A program made the position numbers and the translations under genes. A stretch of 6,838 bases of DNA from assembly GCA_030696235.1 (NCBI GenBank), contig JAUYSN010000431.1:1-6838 (forward strand), in the 5' to 3' direction. The notes below the pieces were generated by a model. That model was not told the origin of the DNA, searched no databases, and worked only from the letters and a program-made list of their open reading frames with translations. Position 1 is the first letter of the stretch; every line of letters begins with the position of its first letter. Below are positions 6,383-6,838 of the stretch, in pieces. Source of the DNA: Sulfuricella sp. (GTDB lineage Bacteria > Pseudomonadota > Gammaproteobacteria > Burkholderiales > Sulfuricellaceae).

Positions 6383-6838
6383 TGCCGCTTCCGCCGTTTC
6401 TTCAACCTTGGCCTTGGCGCGCAAATCGGAGATCATCTTGTCGATTTGCTGTTGCTGCGCGCGCTGGCGCAGGTTCTGTTTCACCTCGTCGAAGGGTGGC
6501 GCCTGCATGGTGCGCGAGTCCTCGAGCTTGATGATATGCCAGCCGAACTGACTCTTCACTGCTTCGGTGGTGTACTGGCCTTTCTGCAGCTTGGTCATGG
6601 CGGCGCTGAATTCCGGCACGAAATTGGCCGGGGCAGCCCATCCCAGATCGCCACCCTTGGCCTTGGAACCAGGGTCTTTTGATTTTTCGGCCAGCTTCTC
6701 GAATTTCTCGCCTTTTTTCAGCTTGGCAATGATGTCTTTTGCTTCGGCTTCCTTTTCCACCAGGATGTGGCGAGCGTGGTATTCCTTGTCGCCCATCTGG
6801 GATTTGATTTTGTCGTATTCGGCTTTCAATACATCGTC
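6368..6838 (-). CDS. Parvulin-type peptidyl-prolyl cis-trans isomerase (PpiC/PrsA-like), C-terminal part
   Basis: This gene enters from the right on the minus strand and ends at TAA (6368-6370). The frame is open to the window edge, so the start lies outside, and the TTG at 6829 is just an internal Leu codon. The protein speeds cis-trans isomerisation of prolyl bonds, and relatives act as periplasmic foldases. Counting from that codon, the rotamase domain spans about residues 18-105. Family motifs are ARHILV (19-24), GGDLGW (59-64), FVPEFSAAM (70-78) and SQFGWHIIKLED (93-104). A Gln/Arg-rich helix (NLRQRAQQQQIDKMI) and a tail of Ala/Glu/Lys follow. The missing N-terminus would show whether it has a signal peptide or lipobox. 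It converges on the operon region, and a relic of the same 3' end lies next to purL. Confidence 0.93.
   Translation of the reverse strand, partial: DDVLKAEYDKIKSQMGDKEYHARHILVEKEAEAKDIIAKLKKGEKFEKLAEKSKDPGSKAKGGDLGWAAPANFVPEFSAAMTKLQKGQYTTEAVKSQFGWHIIKLEDSRTMQAPPFDEVKQNLRQRAQQQQIDKMISDLRAKAKVEETAEAAAVKK

Overview
The window looks like chromosome of a GC-rich betaproteobacterium, possibly of the Nitrosomonadales. This is inferred from the style of PurL, the PurL/parvulin neighbourhood, and a porin / small periplasmic protein / c-di-GMP enzyme cluster. No marker gene in the window fixes the taxon.

Layout. (1) Positions 1-1127 hold the 3' part of purL (+), with an intact glutamine amidotransferase domain. 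(2) Positions 1128-1479 are non-coding. They hold a perfect 16-bp hairpin, a short relic of the end of a parvulin gene, a REP-like palindrome starting with GTAG, and a TAGGG-GAAA-CCCTA inverted repeat upstream of the next gene. (3) Positions 1480-5627 hold a tight three-gene operon (+), with gaps of 5 and 9 bp: an outer-membrane porin, a small exported PstS-like substrate-binding protein, and an inner-membrane sensor with HAMP, PAS, degenerate GGDEF and intact EAL domains. (4) Positions 5628-6367 are a graveyard of repeats and broken genes: an inverted-repeat element, the last ~80 codons of a second porin, a pair of inverted REP-like units, a 26-codon relic that looks like the end of an SrkA/YihE-type kinase (-), and a second copy of the hairpin. 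(5) From 6368 to the window end lies the C-terminal part of a parvulin-type peptidyl-prolyl isomerase (-).

How it fits together. The operon places one protein in each envelope layer: porin in the outer membrane, solute-binding-like protein in the periplasm, and transducer in the inner membrane with a c-di-GMP phosphodiesterase output. The simplest reading is an outside-to-inside sensory relay that lowers c-di-GMP, with the GGDEF domain (GGDKY) acting as a regulatory rather than synthetic module. This is inference from domain content and gene order.

The most unexpected structure is a pair of ~70-bp direct repeats (1145-1214 and 6312-6382, about 87% identical by hand alignment). Each consists of the hairpin plus the last codons of a parvulin gene. 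They bracket the whole 5.1-kb segment holding the operon and debris. This suggests that purL and the parvulin gene were once convergent neighbours, and that the segment between them arose by insertion or by duplication of the parvulin gene followed by decay.
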